From: an uncultured Algibacter sp.
GTDB taxonomy: Bacteria > Bacteroidota > Bacteroidia > Flavobacteriales > Flavobacteriaceae
DNA: 50,354 bases
Assembly (NCBI RefSeq): GCF_905480415.1
Contig: NZ_CAJQQI010000028.1
Coordinates: 1 to 50,354 of the forward strand
Direction: 5' to 3'
In this document: positions 42,422 through 50,354 of the stretch, in pieces
Numbering within the stretch: the first letter of the stretch is position 1
Layout: every line of letters starts with the position of its first letter
Made by a program: the position numbers and the translations under genes
Notes under the pieces: model-generated
The model's input: only the letters and a program-made list of their open reading frames with translations
What the model was told of the DNA's origin: nothing
Databases searched by the model: none

Positions 42422-42443
42422 AAAACCGAAACGTTTTATACTC
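42422..42443. promoter_or_regulatory. LacI-type operator-like palindrome, copy 2
   Basis: Core AAACGTTT (42429-42436) inside CCGAAACGTTTTATA; outer arms match poorly (about 5 of 11). Its centre is 36 bp from the centre of copy 1. The shared GAAAACGTTTTA/GAAACGTTTTA core suggests one regulator binds both. Confidence 0.42.
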
Positions 42444-42586
42444 ATCTGAGTTTCAAGCTTAAAATTAAGAAAGTGAAATCTGTTAATGTTAACCACAGTA
42501 AAAAGCTTGTTTTTAAATTATATGTATTTAATATATAACCTAAAAAATGGAGGACTTCATAAAGATTTAGTTTAGTTTTTTTAATC

Positions 42587-42629
42587 AAAAAAGCTTCTCA
42601 ATTCCTATTTGGAACATGAGAAGCTTTTT
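42587..42629 (-). terminator. Rho-independent terminator after transaldolase
   Basis: A 13-base perfect stem AAAAAGCTTCTCA (42588-42600) pairs with TGAGAAGCTTTTT (42617-42629) across a 16-base loop. On the minus strand it is followed by a T-rich run, 24 nt after the transaldolase stop. The T run on the plus side would also let it work in the other direction. Confidence 0.75.
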
Positions 42630-42652
42630 ACTTTTTAAAAGACAACAGTATT

Positions 42653-43309
42653 CTAGCTATTCCCTTTTTTATAGTCTTCTAAAAATTTAGCTAAACCAAT
42701 ATCAGTTAAAGGATGTTTTAATAAGCCTTTTATTGATGATAACGGCCCAGTCATAACATCGCTACCTAATTTAGCACAATCTATTACGTGCATCGTATGG
42801 CGCACTGATGCCGCTAAAATTTGAGTTTCAAAACCGTAATTATCATAAATCTGTCTTATTTCAGCAATTAGGTTTAAACCATCTGTTGAGATATCATCTA
42901 ATCTCCCAATAAATGGTGACACATAAGTTGCTCCTGCTTTAGCTGCTAAAAGAGCTTGTCCAGCAGAAAAAACCAAGGTTACGTTAGTCTTAATTCCTTT
43001 ATCTGAAAAGTATTTACAGGCTTTAATACCATCAGCAATTATTGGTAATTTCACAACAATCTGAGGGTTTAAAGCAGCAAGTGCTTCACCTTCTCTAACC
43101 ATTCCTTCAAAATCTGTTGAAATCACTTCTGCACTAACATCTCCTTCAACTAAATCACAGATTTTCTTGTAATGCCCAATAATATTGGCTTCACCCGTAA
43201 TACCTTCTTTAGCCATTAAAGATGGATTTGTTGTTACACCATCTAAAACACCTAAAGCTTGTGCTTCTGCAATATCATCAAGGTTTGCTGTATCTATAAA
43301 AAATTTCAT
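42653..43309 (-). CDS. tal: Transaldolase (short TalC/fructose-6-phosphate aldolase-type)
   Basis: TIM-barrel aldolase of 218 residues: [24 protein letters not shown], the Schiff-base Lys in PQIVVKLPI near residue 85, [22 protein letters not shown] near 137 and ILAASVRH near 170. The length and motifs belong to the short class that includes bacterial type transaldolases and FSA. Paired with transketolase (81 nt upstream on the same strand), it completes the non-oxidative pentose phosphate pathway, which favours transaldolase. A strong terminator follows. A TATATTCG about 35 nt before the start is a near -7 match. Confidence 0.92.
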   Translation of the reverse strand: MKFFIDTANLDDIAEAQALGVLDGVTTNPSLMAKEGITGEANIIGHYKKICDLVEGDVSAEVISTDFEGMVREGEALAALNPQIVVKLPIIADGIKACKYFSDKGIKTNVTLVFSAGQALLAAKAGATYVSPFIGRLDDISTDGLNLIAEIRQIYDNYGFETQILAASVRHTMHVIDCAKLGSDVMTGPLSSIKGLLKHPLTDIGLAKFLEDYKKGNS

Positions 43310-43390
43310 TTGTTTGTTTTTATTGTTATTTATCTGTCGAATATAATTTGCATGTAATCATTTCAATTCATATTGAAAATCTTGTCATGC

Positions 43391-45439
43391 TTATTTTATT
43401 AAAACGTTTGTATTTAAATATTCCATTACATTTTGGCTCACTTGTTCTCCAGTAAAACCAAATTTTTCATCTAATACGCTTGCTGGTGCTGAGTACCCAA
43501 AATGGTCAACTCCAAAAACTTTACCGTTATCTCCAACAAGACCTTCTAAATTAACAGGTAATCCTGCTGTTAAACCATATAAAGGTTTATTCTTAGGAAT
43601 AACACTTTCTTGATATGCTTTAGATTGTTGTCTAAATACGCCTTCTGAAATAATGGAAGCAATATTTACTTTTAACCCTTCTTTTTCTTCAAGCAATTTA
43701 GCCGCTTCAACTAAAGTTGAAACTTCTGATCCATTAGCAATTAAAACAATATCTGGATTCTCTACTTCTTTAACTAAATACCCACCTTTTTCAGCTGCTA
43801 AAGCTTCTTGATATCTTGACTCACCTTGTGCAGGAATATCTTTGATACCTTGTCTTGATAAAATTAATCCTGATGGTGTATTTGTATTTTCTAAAGCCAT
43901 TTTCCAAGCTACACTCGTTTCTGCTGAATCTGCTGGACGCATTGCCAAGAAACTATTTTTACCGCTATGGTTTTTAAGCTTCTCTAATAATCTTATTTGT
44001 GCTTCTTGCTCAATTGGCTGGTGAGTTGGTCCATCTTCACCTACTCTAAAGGCATCATGTGTCCAAACATATTTCACACCTAATTCTTGAATACCACTCA
44101 AGCGAATGGCCGGTTTCATGTAATCTGAAAACACAAAGAATGTTGCTACTACAGGTATAATTCCGCCGTGTAAAGCAATACCATTAGCAATACAAGCCAT
44201 TGTTAATTCTGCAACTCCCGCTTGTAAAAACGATCCACTAAAATCTCCTTTTTGTAATGCCGATGATTTCTTTAAGAACCCATCCGTTTTATCACTATTA
44301 GATAAATCGGCAGAAGACACAATCATATTTTCTACATTTTCAGCTAAATATCCTAAAACATTAGATGAGGCAACTCTGGTGGCTAAACCAGTTTTATGTT
44401 CGATCGATTCAAAATCTAAATCCGGAAGTTCGCCTGATAAGAAGAAATCTAATTTATCTGCAAGTACTTTATTATTTTTTTTCCAAGTATTAATTTCAGA
44501 TTTCTTTTCTGCAGCTTGGGATGTTTTCTTTTTTAATAAGTCTGTATAGAAATCACTTACTTCTCCATAAATATCAAAAGGATTTTCAACACTCGCACCT
44601 AAATTCAATAATGTTTTTTCGTAATCTGCTCCTGTAGCTCCAATAGGCTGACCGTGCAATTCACAATACCCTTCAAACATGCTACCATCTGCAGTAACGC
44701 AACCTTTACCCATTATGGTTTTACCTATAATAAGAGTTGGTCTTTCAGTTTCATTATTAGCATCAGTTAAAGCTTGTCTGATTTCATCATGATTATGTGC
44801 ATCAATGGTAACTACTTTCCAGCCCCACGCTTCATACTTCATAGCCGTATTTTCACTAGTTACCTCATCGGTAGATGTAGATAATTGTATATCATTAGAA
44901 TCAAAGAACATAATAAAGTTACTTAATCCTAAATGACCTGCAATTCTACCAGCACCTTGAGAGATTTCCTCTTGAATACCTCCATCTGAAATAAAACCAT
45001 ATACTTTATGATTCATCCAATCTCCAAATCTTGCTTGTAAAAACTTAGCCGCAATTGCCGCTCCAACACCCATAGTATGACCTTGTCCCAATGGACCAGA
45101 TGTGTTTTCTATTCCTCTAGCAACATCAACCTCTGGATGACCTGGTGTAATGGAGCCCCATTGTCTGAAGTTTGCTAAATCATCTTTAGCATAGTTCCCT
45201 AAAAGATAGTACTGAGCATACATTAAAGTAGATAAATGACCCGCATCCATGTAGAAACGATCTCTAAATGCCCAAGTCATATCTGAAGGATCATAATTAA
45301 AAAATTCTGAATACAGAATGTGCATAAAATCTGCACCTCCCATAGGACCACCTGGGTGACCCGATTTTGCTTTTTCTACCATAGCTACAGCTAATGCTCT
45401 AATATTATCTGCTGCTTGTTGATCAATTTGTTTGTTCAT
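43391..45439 (-). CDS. tkt: Transketolase
   Basis: Complete single-chain transketolase of 682 residues. ThDP-binding region: SGPLGQGHTMGVGAAIAAKF near 115, YGFISDGGIQEEISQGAG near 153 (GDG.xxxG-type motif, with Ser-Asp-Gly-Gly), FFDSNDIQLS near 183. Pyrimidine domain: GVAELTMACIANG near 408 (catalytic Glu) and HDAFRVGEDGPTHQPIEQ near 460. C-terminal domain from about 540. It transfers two-carbon units between sugar phosphates with ThDP and Mg2+. Upstream of transaldolase on the same strand. Start agrees with a promoter 83 nt upstream. Confidence 0.95.
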   Translation of the reverse strand: MNKQIDQQAADNIRALAVAMVEKAKSGHPGGPMGGADFMHILYSEFFNYDPSDMTWAFRDRFYMDAGHLSTLMYAQYYLLGNYAKDDLANFRQWGSITPGHPEVDVARGIENTSGPLGQGHTMGVGAAIAAKFLQARFGDWMNHKVYGFISDGGIQEEISQGAGRIAGHLGLSNFIMFFDSNDIQLSTSTDEVTSENTAMKYEAWGWKVVTIDAHNHDEIRQALTDANNETERPTLIIGKTIMGKGCVTADGSMFEGYCELHGQPIGATGADYEKTLLNLGASVENPFDIYGEVSDFYTDLLKKKTSQAAEKKSEINTWKKNNKVLADKLDFFLSGELPDLDFESIEHKTGLATRVASSNVLGYLAENVENMIVSSADLSNSDKTDGFLKKSSALQKGDFSGSFLQAGVAELTMACIANGIALHGGIIPVVATFFVFSDYMKPAIRLSGIQELGVKYVWTHDAFRVGEDGPTHQPIEQEAQIRLLEKLKNHSGKNSFLAMRPADSAETSVAWKMALENTNTPSGLILSRQGIKDIPAQGESRYQEALAAEKGGYLVKEVENPDIVLIANGSEVSTLVEAAKLLEEKEGLKVNIASIISEGVFRQQSKAYQESVIPKNKPLYGLTAGLPVNLEGLVGDNGKVFGVDHFGYSAPASVLDEKFGFTGEQVSQNVMEYLNTNVLIK

Positions 45440-45521
45440 TTTTTTAATTGTGATTTATATTTAATGGCTTTAAAACGTGATATTTAGTAGAATAAAAATC
45501 TTCCAAAAAATACATTTTTTG

Positions 45522-45529
45522 CAAATATA
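45522..45529 (-). promoter_or_regulatory. -7 promoter element of transketolase
   Basis: The minus strand reads TATATTTG, an exact TAnnTTTG, 83 nt before the transketolase ATG. The leader would be about 75 nt. A TTTTGG lies further upstream but at too long a spacing for -33. Confidence 0.5.
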
Positions 45530-45594
45530 TAATCTTTAAGTTGTTAGGGATTAAGAAATGCCAAAATAATTTAATAACACCTGTTAACATCTCT

Positions 45595-45861
45595 CTATAA
45601 AGGCCATTTATCGAATGATAAATAGTACAAATAAAAAAGCCAACTCATATAAGTCGGCTTTTTGTGCGGGAGAAGTACTTCTCCTCCAACCAATTCTTGA
45701 ACTTTCGCAAGAATATCAACCAGATTAATAAGTGTATCCAATTCTGAATGATGACAACTGATAAAGGTTTCATCTTGTTCAATTGGCTGTGCTTTACACA
45801 AGCCAATCATAAAGTAAACACCCAAGGTGAATATAATTATTTGACTTTTTTTAAGATTCAT
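45595..45861 (-). CDS. Small exported protein whose reading frame runs through a terminator
   Basis: Protein of 88 residues starting with a clear Sec signal (FTLGVYFMIGLCKAQ, cleavage after residue 24 or so), then QPIEQDETFISCHHSELDTL and INLVDILAKVQELVGG. The last 28 codons overlap the palindrome GGAGAAGTACTTCTCC (45669-45684) and a terminator hairpin (45634-45663), and read LLPHKKPTYMSWLFYLYYLS, an odd hydrophobic tail. I suspect the original stop lay near residue 60 and was lost. No family recognised. It starts 45 nt after the PQQ-propeller gene stops, on the same strand. Confidence 0.5.
   Translation of the reverse strand: MNLKKSQIIIFTLGVYFMIGLCKAQPIEQDETFISCHHSELDTLINLVDILAKVQELVGGEVLLPHKKPTYMSWLFYLYYLSFDKWPL
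45634..45663 (-). terminator. Terminator inside the end of the small exported gene
   Basis: AAAAAGCCAACT (45634-45645) pairs with AGTCGGCTTTTT (45652-45663) with one mismatch and a 6-base loop. It has an A run on one side and a T run on the other, so it can act in either direction, ending the PQQ-propeller transcript on the minus strand. Confidence 0.7.
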
Positions 45862-45906
45862 AATTTTTAAAAACTCATCCTTTGCATTTTTATTTTTCCA
45901 AATTTT

Positions 45907-48624
45907 CTATTCAATAGCATGTACATACCCATCAGCGGCTAATACATATACTTTATCTCTATAGATACATAAAGTAGATTCTTCTACACGATGTCCCAAT
46001 TTAAAAATCCAATGTGGTTTTCCTGTTTTTTGATCTAAACAGTAAAAGAAAGGCGTATTTCCTGAGGCGATATAAACACGTCCACTAGCCAAAGCAGGGG
46101 CAGACAAACCTCCACCATCTGGAAAGGTCCAATTCACTGCAGCTGTTACGGGGTCTACGCTATACACTCTACTCGATACAGGAATACCACGTAATCCAGC
46201 TCCAACGCGCGCTGTAAAAAAAGCAACACCATCGGTAAAAGCGGGACTCGCATTAAAGCCAGAATGCACGCCTTTTTCTTCATCATTTGTGTTTCCCCTA
46301 TTCAAAAGTTTTCCCGTTTTGCCATCAAAATAACTAAAAATATTCTTGCTACTTGGTAAATATATCTTTCCGTCTTTGGCTATTAAAGTCCCAGAATCGA
46401 GATGAATCCCATTATTTTTCCAAATAATTTCTCCTGTTTTCTTATCGAAAGCATATAAAGATCCACTCCATGAACCAAAATAAACTAAGTCACCATCTAT
46501 AGCGGGTTCTGCAGGTACCGATTTTATGGTTGGGTACATCCAAACAATATGACCCGTTTTAGCATCTAAACAAACCGCATAGCCGTTAACCGTTGGAATA
46601 TAAACCAATCCGTCATCTACGGCGGCAGAACCCCAAACCCAGCCTCCGGGGATTGTTTGTTTCCAGACCAATTCACCTGTTTCGGCATCTAAACAATAGA
46701 AAAAACGTTCTCCACCTTGTTGACCAGCATATACTTTTCCATCTGCAATGGCAGCTCCTACCGAAATAGCGCCTCCCATTTCAAACTTCCAGTTTTCTTT
46801 TCCCGTATCTGCATCTACAGAATATAGAAAACCACTTGGTGTTCCAAATACAAGTTTACCATCTGCCGCTGTTGGTTTACTTTGATAAAATGTACCCCCA
46901 GACAATTGATCTGTAAAAATACGTTCGCCTTGCTCATTTTCAAATCCACATAGAATGCTTTTTTCCCATAGCATTTTACCTTTATTTCCTAAACAATACA
47001 TCATAAGATTACTGTCAGTAATTAATAGTTCTTCGCCATTGCTAACTAAATCGGCATAGATAGCATGCGTGCTTATTTTTTTTGTCCACTTCACTTTTCC
47101 TTTGTGGTTTACATTGTATAACTGACCACTAATAGTTGCAAAATAAATGTCATTATCGTTAACAATCGGGCTTGAACGAATCCAATCGTCGGTTTTAACT
47201 TTCCATAGTAATTTTCCGGTAGTGGCATCCAAACAATAAAAATTCTTTTCGGCAGATCCAACATAGATTTTGTTATTTTTTATAACGGGCACCGTGAAAT
47301 GTTTACGTGCGCCTTTTTCAGGGTTCGGCACTTTAAACTCCCATTGTAATTCTCCATCAGCTTCTTTTAAACAATACACACTTCCTCCGTTTGCGCCAAA
47401 AAAGACTTTGCCATCTTCAATGGCTACAGCTGTATTAACAGATCCTTTGGTTTTAAAATTCCATGCAACCCGAACTCCTTTTAGATTTAGTGCATACACA
47501 TACCCTTCCATAGTTCCTTGAAACACCTTATCGCCAGAAATAACAGGTTCTGCCAAAGCATCAATATTGCCCACATTAAAATCCCAAAATTTCTTCTTAT
47601 TTTGAGAATCGGCGCATATTAACCTGTTTAGTGGTTGACAGATCGCCGGAGTACCATAAATATCATGAACTCCGAAAGGATACACCACATACTCTTCATT
47701 ACCAGTTACGGCGGCATAACGGGTTCGGTAATCTACATGACCCGCATAACGACGTGCTTCCGTTTTTCCAGTTTCTTTATTTAAATATACGAGGTTACGT
47801 GCTTGACCTTCGTTTCCGCCGTGTGAATTGATTTCCCTAAGAACAACCTGATTGTTTATCAATAAGGGGGTTGAGGCTATTCCAGGGTATTTATAAATAC
47901 CAAACAAAGGATGCTCTTGTGATGATTTCCAAATCTCCTTTCCTGTTTTTAAATCCAAACAAAAAGAGGTTGCTCTCATACCTGGTGACGCCACATAAAC
48001 ACGGTCACCTTCAATTACCGGTCGGGCATACCAACCCAAACCAACTGGGAATTTCCATTTTTCGCGTCCATAACTTGGTCCTGGCGCAGTGGTCGCTCCA
48101 TTATTGTGTTTGTTGGCCTGAAACATGGGCCAATCGGCTGACATATCACCACCTGTTACTTTAGTTTCTCCTTCAAAAGGATTGAAAATTGGTCCGTTAT
48201 CGGTTAATTCTTTCTGAATTTTTTCCATGTGTTCAAAACCTTCATCAACGGTTGCACACATTTTAACCATCGCTTCTATATATTCTTTACTTTGTTTATC
48301 ATCAGCAATAGATTTTGATTTTTCGTGCCCCGTTTTCATTTCAAAAAACGATTTAGATTTATTAACCACACGTTCTAATTGATAGTATTTCTTATCAATA
48401 TCGTAAAACGAAACCGTATTTGCTCCTTGTTGTTGCAATGCGCCAAGCCACATATAAAGCATCAAATGATGTTCTCTGAAATTTGATTGCGTGGTTTTAT
48501 CTTTTTTCACTTCTGCTATGACGCTGTCAATATCAGAATCACAACTAATTAATTTTTGTGCGACCAATTTGTTAGAAAATAGGAGTACTATACATATTAA
48601 GAACGTCCATATTTGTTTATTCAT
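45907..48624 (-). CDS. PQQ-type beta-propeller repeat protein, exported
   Basis: Large exported protein (about 905 residues) with a Sec signal (MNKQIWTFLICIVLLF..VAQ) and a short helical part (25-150). It then has repeated PQQ/BamB-like blades marked by G-x-x-x-W closures: KTGKEIWKS, ATGKLLWKV, DTGKENWKF, ETGELVWKQ, KTGHIVWMY, KTGEIIWKN and KTGKPHWIF, at least ten repeats or about two propellers. I chose the ATG at 48624 because it begins the signal peptide; the frame opens at 48663. Relatives are called PQQ-binding-like or quinoprotein; a dehydrogenase role is possible but catalytic Asp/Glu and PQQ ligands are not clear. It is near a GH88 gene, which suggests polysaccharide use. Confidence 0.85.
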   Translation of the reverse strand: MNKQIWTFLICIVLLFSNKLVAQKLISCDSDIDSVIAEVKKDKTTQSNFREHHLMLYMWLGALQQQGANTVSFYDIDKKYYQLERVVNKSKSFFEMKTGHEKSKSIADDKQSKEYIEAMVKMCATVDEGFEHMEKIQKELTDNGPIFNPFEGETKVTGGDMSADWPMFQANKHNNGATTAPGPSYGREKWKFPVGLGWYARPVIEGDRVYVASPGMRATSFCLDLKTGKEIWKSSQEHPLFGIYKYPGIASTPLLINNQVVLREINSHGGNEGQARNLVYLNKETGKTEARRYAGHVDYRTRYAAVTGNEEYVVYPFGVHDIYGTPAICQPLNRLICADSQNKKKFWDFNVGNIDALAEPVISGDKVFQGTMEGYVYALNLKGVRVAWNFKTKGSVNTAVAIEDGKVFFGANGGSVYCLKEADGELQWEFKVPNPEKGARKHFTVPVIKNNKIYVGSAEKNFYCLDATTGKLLWKVKTDDWIRSSPIVNDNDIYFATISGQLYNVNHKGKVKWTKKISTHAIYADLVSNGEELLITDSNLMMYCLGNKGKMLWEKSILCGFENEQGERIFTDQLSGGTFYQSKPTAADGKLVFGTPSGFLYSVDADTGKENWKFEMGGAISVGAAIADGKVYAGQQGGERFFYCLDAETGELVWKQTIPGGWVWGSAAVDDGLVYIPTVNGYAVCLDAKTGHIVWMYPTIKSVPAEPAIDGDLVYFGSWSGSLYAFDKKTGEIIWKNNGIHLDSGTLIAKDGKIYLPSSKNIFSYFDGKTGKLLNRGNTNDEEKGVHSGFNASPAFTDGVAFFTARVGAGLRGIPVSSRVYSVDPVTAAVNWTFPDGGGLSAPALASGRVYIASGNTPFFYCLDQKTGKPHWIFKLGHRVEESTLCIYRDKVYVLAADGYVHAIE

Positions 48625-48853
48625 TTTATTGTTTTTTAAGTTTTGGTTTACAATCGTTTTCACAGTCTCTTAAATTTTTATTTTCAATTATAATTATTAC
48701 TCCAAAGCAAATGCAACCAAACCTTTTATGGACACAAACATCATATATAGATTAAAGAGTAGTGTACATCCTTTGTTTAAACAAAGAACCAAAACAGACA
48801 AAACGAAAAGATTGTAAAAAATAGTTTTCATTATAAATAGTCTTCAAATTTCA

Positions 48854-50215
48854 TTAATAGAGATGATCAAAAAATGTATAATAACTTTCTTGGTTCATTT
48901 TATGCGCTAAAAAACATAGTTCTACCATATGATAATCTCCCCACATACTTGATTCATTGGCGGGTACTTTTTGACCTTCTGGAATATGATCCCAACCATT
49001 TGGCCAATGGTATACTGAATGTTTTAGAATTCCCTGATGCGCTGGTTCTACGGCAAGATAAGCATTGGTTAATAAAGTCCGTAATGTTGTGAATCCTGCT
49101 TGCTCGTATTTTTTAGCTGCTGTTGGGTCACTTTCTTTTAACAAATTTGAAAGTCGTAATAAGCCTTGTGCTCCTATGGCTGCTGCAGAACTATCAATTG
49201 GTTCAAAATCATTGTGTATTTCAGCTTTTCTATCTTGGTATTTTCCTAAATGATGCAGATTAGGTGCACCCGTATCCCAATAAGGAATACCATCTGATGA
49301 CGTATTTTCAATATAAAAATCACAGGTAGCTTTCGCCGCTTTTAAGAAACTAGCTTTTACTTCTTCTATGCCTTCATAATCTACTGAATCTTCATTTAGA
49401 TATTCTAAAAATTCGGGGAATCCGACCATCGCCCAAGCCAGTCCTCTGGTCCAAGTAGTAAATCCTGAAAAGCCTTGTTGAGAATTCGGACAACGGTAAT
49501 TTCCATCATTCGTATTAAAAATGGATTCGTGTGCTACGCGTCCCCAAGTATCATAGGTATCTCTTCCTTCGCCATAAAAAACGGCATATTTTGCCGTCGT
49601 CATTCCATGGATTACTGCTCTTTGAAGTAAATCTATTTGTTTGTCGTTTTCATCTAACAATCGATGTCCGAGTTTATGAGCAGCCAACAATATTCTTGTG
49701 GTTCTAATGGTGTCTATAAACAACGAATGAGGTCCATTAAAAGAATATATAAATCCCCCATCTTTTACATCTGTCCATCGTTTTGATTGGATAGAACCTG
49801 ACATAGAAATAGCCAATTTATAAAAGTCTTTTTCTTCTTTACTTGCCTCCAAAATATTCTGATTGGACATACGCAATAAATTACCGTAAGTGCTTAAATT
49901 ATTAAATCCGTGATCGTGCACCCCAAAATGACTCAAATGATGTGCCATATTAGAAACCGTTTTTTCTTTTCCAAGTGCTAGCATGTCTTTATCTCCAGTA
50001 GCCTCAGCAATTAGCAAGGGAATTCCAAATTGAAATCCTTGAGTCCATTCTGTCCAACCTCTCGTTGTATATTCTCCATTTATGGTAAATACAGGAGCGC
50101 CTTGTGAGGCATCGTATTTTTTGTTTAGGATTTCAACCTTCGTTTTAGCCAAATCCCAAAAATTCTTTAGCGATTCATTTAGATCAGAACCTTTGATATG
50201 TGAATCTATAATCAT
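48854..50215 (-). CDS. GH88 unsaturated glucuronyl hydrolase
   Basis: An (alpha/alpha)6-barrel enzyme of 453 residues. Signatures: RGWTEWTQGFQFGIPLL, GVHDHGFNNLSTYG near 100 (catalytic Asp region), SLFIDTIRTTRILLAA near 165 (second Asp), ARE-like DTWGRVAHESIF, GFTTWTRGLAWAMVGFPEF near 255, FEPIDSSAAAIGAQGLLRL near 345 and ANESSMWGDYHMVE near 430. It removes the 4,5-unsaturated uronic acid left by polysaccharide lyases from oligosaccharides. No signal peptide is seen, so it would work in the cytoplasm. It is just upstream of the PQQ-propeller gene and 14 nt after another gene running off the window, an operon likely for uronate-rich algal glycans. Confidence 0.88.
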   Translation of the reverse strand: MIIDSHIKGSDLNESLKNFWDLAKTKVEILNKKYDASQGAPVFTINGEYTTRGWTEWTQGFQFGIPLLIAEATGDKDMLALGKEKTVSNMAHHLSHFGVHDHGFNNLSTYGNLLRMSNQNILEASKEEKDFYKLAISMSGSIQSKRWTDVKDGGFIYSFNGPHSLFIDTIRTTRILLAAHKLGHRLLDENDKQIDLLQRAVIHGMTTAKYAVFYGEGRDTYDTWGRVAHESIFNTNDGNYRCPNSQQGFSGFTTWTRGLAWAMVGFPEFLEYLNEDSVDYEGIEEVKASFLKAAKATCDFYIENTSSDGIPYWDTGAPNLHHLGKYQDRKAEIHNDFEPIDSSAAAIGAQGLLRLSNLLKESDPTAAKKYEQAGFTTLRTLLTNAYLAVEPAHQGILKHSVYHWPNGWDHIPEGQKVPANESSMWGDYHMVELCFLAHKMNQESYYTFFDHLY

Positions 50216-50229
50216 GTTGTGTTTTTTAT

Positions 50230-50354
50230 TTAATTGTCTTGTTGTGCTATTTTTACTGCCAATACATCAAAATCAACATCTGACCCTGAAGTTGTTCTTG
50301 TAGCATCCATCACTGCCGATTTTGCCAAAGCATAAGCAATTGGTTTCATTTCTA
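50230..50354 (-). CDS. C-terminus of a further gene, unassigned
   Basis: The last 41 codons of a gene that begins beyond the window. The peptide reads EMKPIAYALAKSAVMDATRT then TSGSDVDFDVLAVKIAQQDN and stops at 50230, 14 nt before the GH88 start. Composition is that of a soluble enzyme with a short C-terminal helix. I do not recognise the family. It is the upstream neighbour in the GH88 operon. Confidence 0.6.
   Translation of the reverse strand, partial: EMKPIAYALAKSAVMDATRTTSGSDVDFDVLAVKIAQQDN

Overview
The window is about 34% GC (an estimate by eye) and gene-dense. Its protein families and gene orders point to a marine-type member of the Flavobacteriaceae (Bacteroidota). Supporting signs are TAnnTTTG-type -7 promoter elements, many LXXC lipoproteins, a mevalonate route to isoprenoids, a GH65/GH97/GH13 maltodextrin locus, and the intergenic repeat families usual in that group. 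No rRNA, tRNA, CRISPR array, insertion sequence or phage gene was seen.

Layout. (1) 1-1140: the end of an arsenosugar-type block (DUF547 protein and TIGR04283 glycosyltransferase). (2) 1144-3236: a PPP-family phosphatase, a biotin-carboxylase remnant and a GH113-like lipoprotein. (3) 3641-10699: an FAD oxidoreductase, a membrane polyferredoxin and three glycosyltransferases (GT2, cellulose-synthase-like GT2, GT87-like). (4) 10700-12820: small VOC-type and hypothetical genes, three of them broken. (5) 12872-16969: a pseudouridine-synthase homologue lacking its catalytic Asp, a UbiA prenyltransferase, mevalonate kinase and diphosphomevalonate decarboxylase. (6) 17062-23989: a DUF1697 pseudogene, an HI0933-type flavoprotein, a GDPD homologue with altered active-site residues, a lipoprotein, and a 1231-residue phosphoesterase/beta-barrel fusion. 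(7) 24034-29297: a leftward methionine-sulfoxide repair and redox operon (msrB, msrA, thioredoxin-like, glutaredoxin-like, selO, broken second msrA, OsmC remnant, zinc ribbon, aldo/keto reductase). (8) 29500-33071: an HD domain fused to a Pycsar-effector-type membrane domain, tail-to-tail with a large GAF protein. (9) 33172-42443: the maltodextrin operon (pgmB, GH65, GH97, two GH13), with only the tail of an MFS transporter gene and two LacI-type operator-like palindromes upstream. (10) 42653-45439: transaldolase and transketolase. (11) 45595-50354: a small exported protein, a PQQ-type beta-propeller protein, a GH88 unsaturated glucuronyl hydrolase and the end of one more gene, probably the edge of a uronic-acid polysaccharide locus.

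The most striking property of the window is gene decay. Eight remnants or interrupted genes sit in its gaps, some with a single in-frame stop and an otherwise readable continuation. Two full-length genes (pseudouridine synthase, GDPD) have lost residues their families use for catalysis. The best candidates for new biology are the phosphoesterase/kinase-like/barrel fusion, the HD-Pycsar-effector/GAF pair, the SelO redox operon and the truncated maltodextrin locus that keeps its operators. All family names come from reading motifs; no database search was run.
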